A stretch of 16,742 nucleotides of DNA from an uncultured Terrimonas sp. GTDB lineage: Bacteria > Bacteroidota > Bacteroidia > Chitinophagales > Chitinophagaceae. The notes beneath the pieces are model-generated. The model worked only from the letters and a program-made list of their open reading frames with translations, ran no database searches and had not been told where the DNA came from. Shown one piece after another: positions 15,277 through 16,742 of the stretch; positions within the stretch are counted from its first letter, which is position 1, and every line of letters starts with the position of its first letter. The position numbers and the translations under genes are program-made. The DNA lies in NCBI GenBank assembly GCA_946886925.1, contig CAMPJQ010000010.1, forward strand, positions 1-16,742. Direction: 5' to 3'.

Positions 15277-16742
<1,466 letters not shown>

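Overview
The window looks like a chromosomal segment of a Bacteroidota bacterium, most likely of the Chitinophagaceae type. The grounds are a moderately AT-rich composition, start codons without Shine-Dalgarno sequences, two matches to the Bacteroidota -7 element (TAnnTTTG) upstream of genes, a BadF-type kinase paired with murQ, a lipoprotein with DFGxGC-type motifs, and many secreted proteins with short signal peptides. I see no mobile element, phage gene, CRISPR array, tRNA or rRNA. No gene-free stretch exceeds about 180 bases.

Left part (1-6835): a lipoprotein gene truncated by the window edge converges on an S41 C-terminal processing protease (954-2549, minus). Divergent from the protease is a plus-strand run of four genes: a BadF/BadG-family kinase that is probably a MurNAc/GlcNAc kinase, MurQ (MurNAc-6-phosphate etherase), a secreted seven-repeat FG-GAP/VCBS beta-propeller, and an enolase-superfamily dipeptide epimerase of the L-Ala-D/L-Glu type. 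The kinase and MurQ would turn MurNAc into GlcNAc-6-phosphate. The epimerase would process the L-Ala-D-Glu part of the murein peptide. This is therefore a plausible peptidoglycan-recycling cluster, with the propeller as an uncharacterised passenger or partner.

Middle part (7005-9354, minus): a secreted DUF1080 (3-keto-disaccharide hydrolase family) protein that starts with TTG and ends at a clear intrinsic terminator, preceded by the E2 subunit of pyruvate dehydrogenase with two lipoyl domains.

Right part (9531-13324, minus): a probable catabolic operon of a sodium:solute symporter, a secreted alpha/beta hydrolase and a Tat-exported amidohydrolase. Its substrate cannot be read from sequence. 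It is followed by dnaX (13422-15248, minus), and divergently by glpK, which runs off the right edge.

The most interesting signal is in dnaX. A run of nine A residues, in frame as AAA-AAA-AAA at codons 376-378, lies just after the clamp-loader core, and both alternative frames close soon after it (TGA two codons later in the -1 frame). This is the arrangement that yields a short gamma form by slippage in Thermus and by ribosomal frameshifting in E. coli. A gamma/tau pair of about 380 and 608 residues is therefore predicted here.
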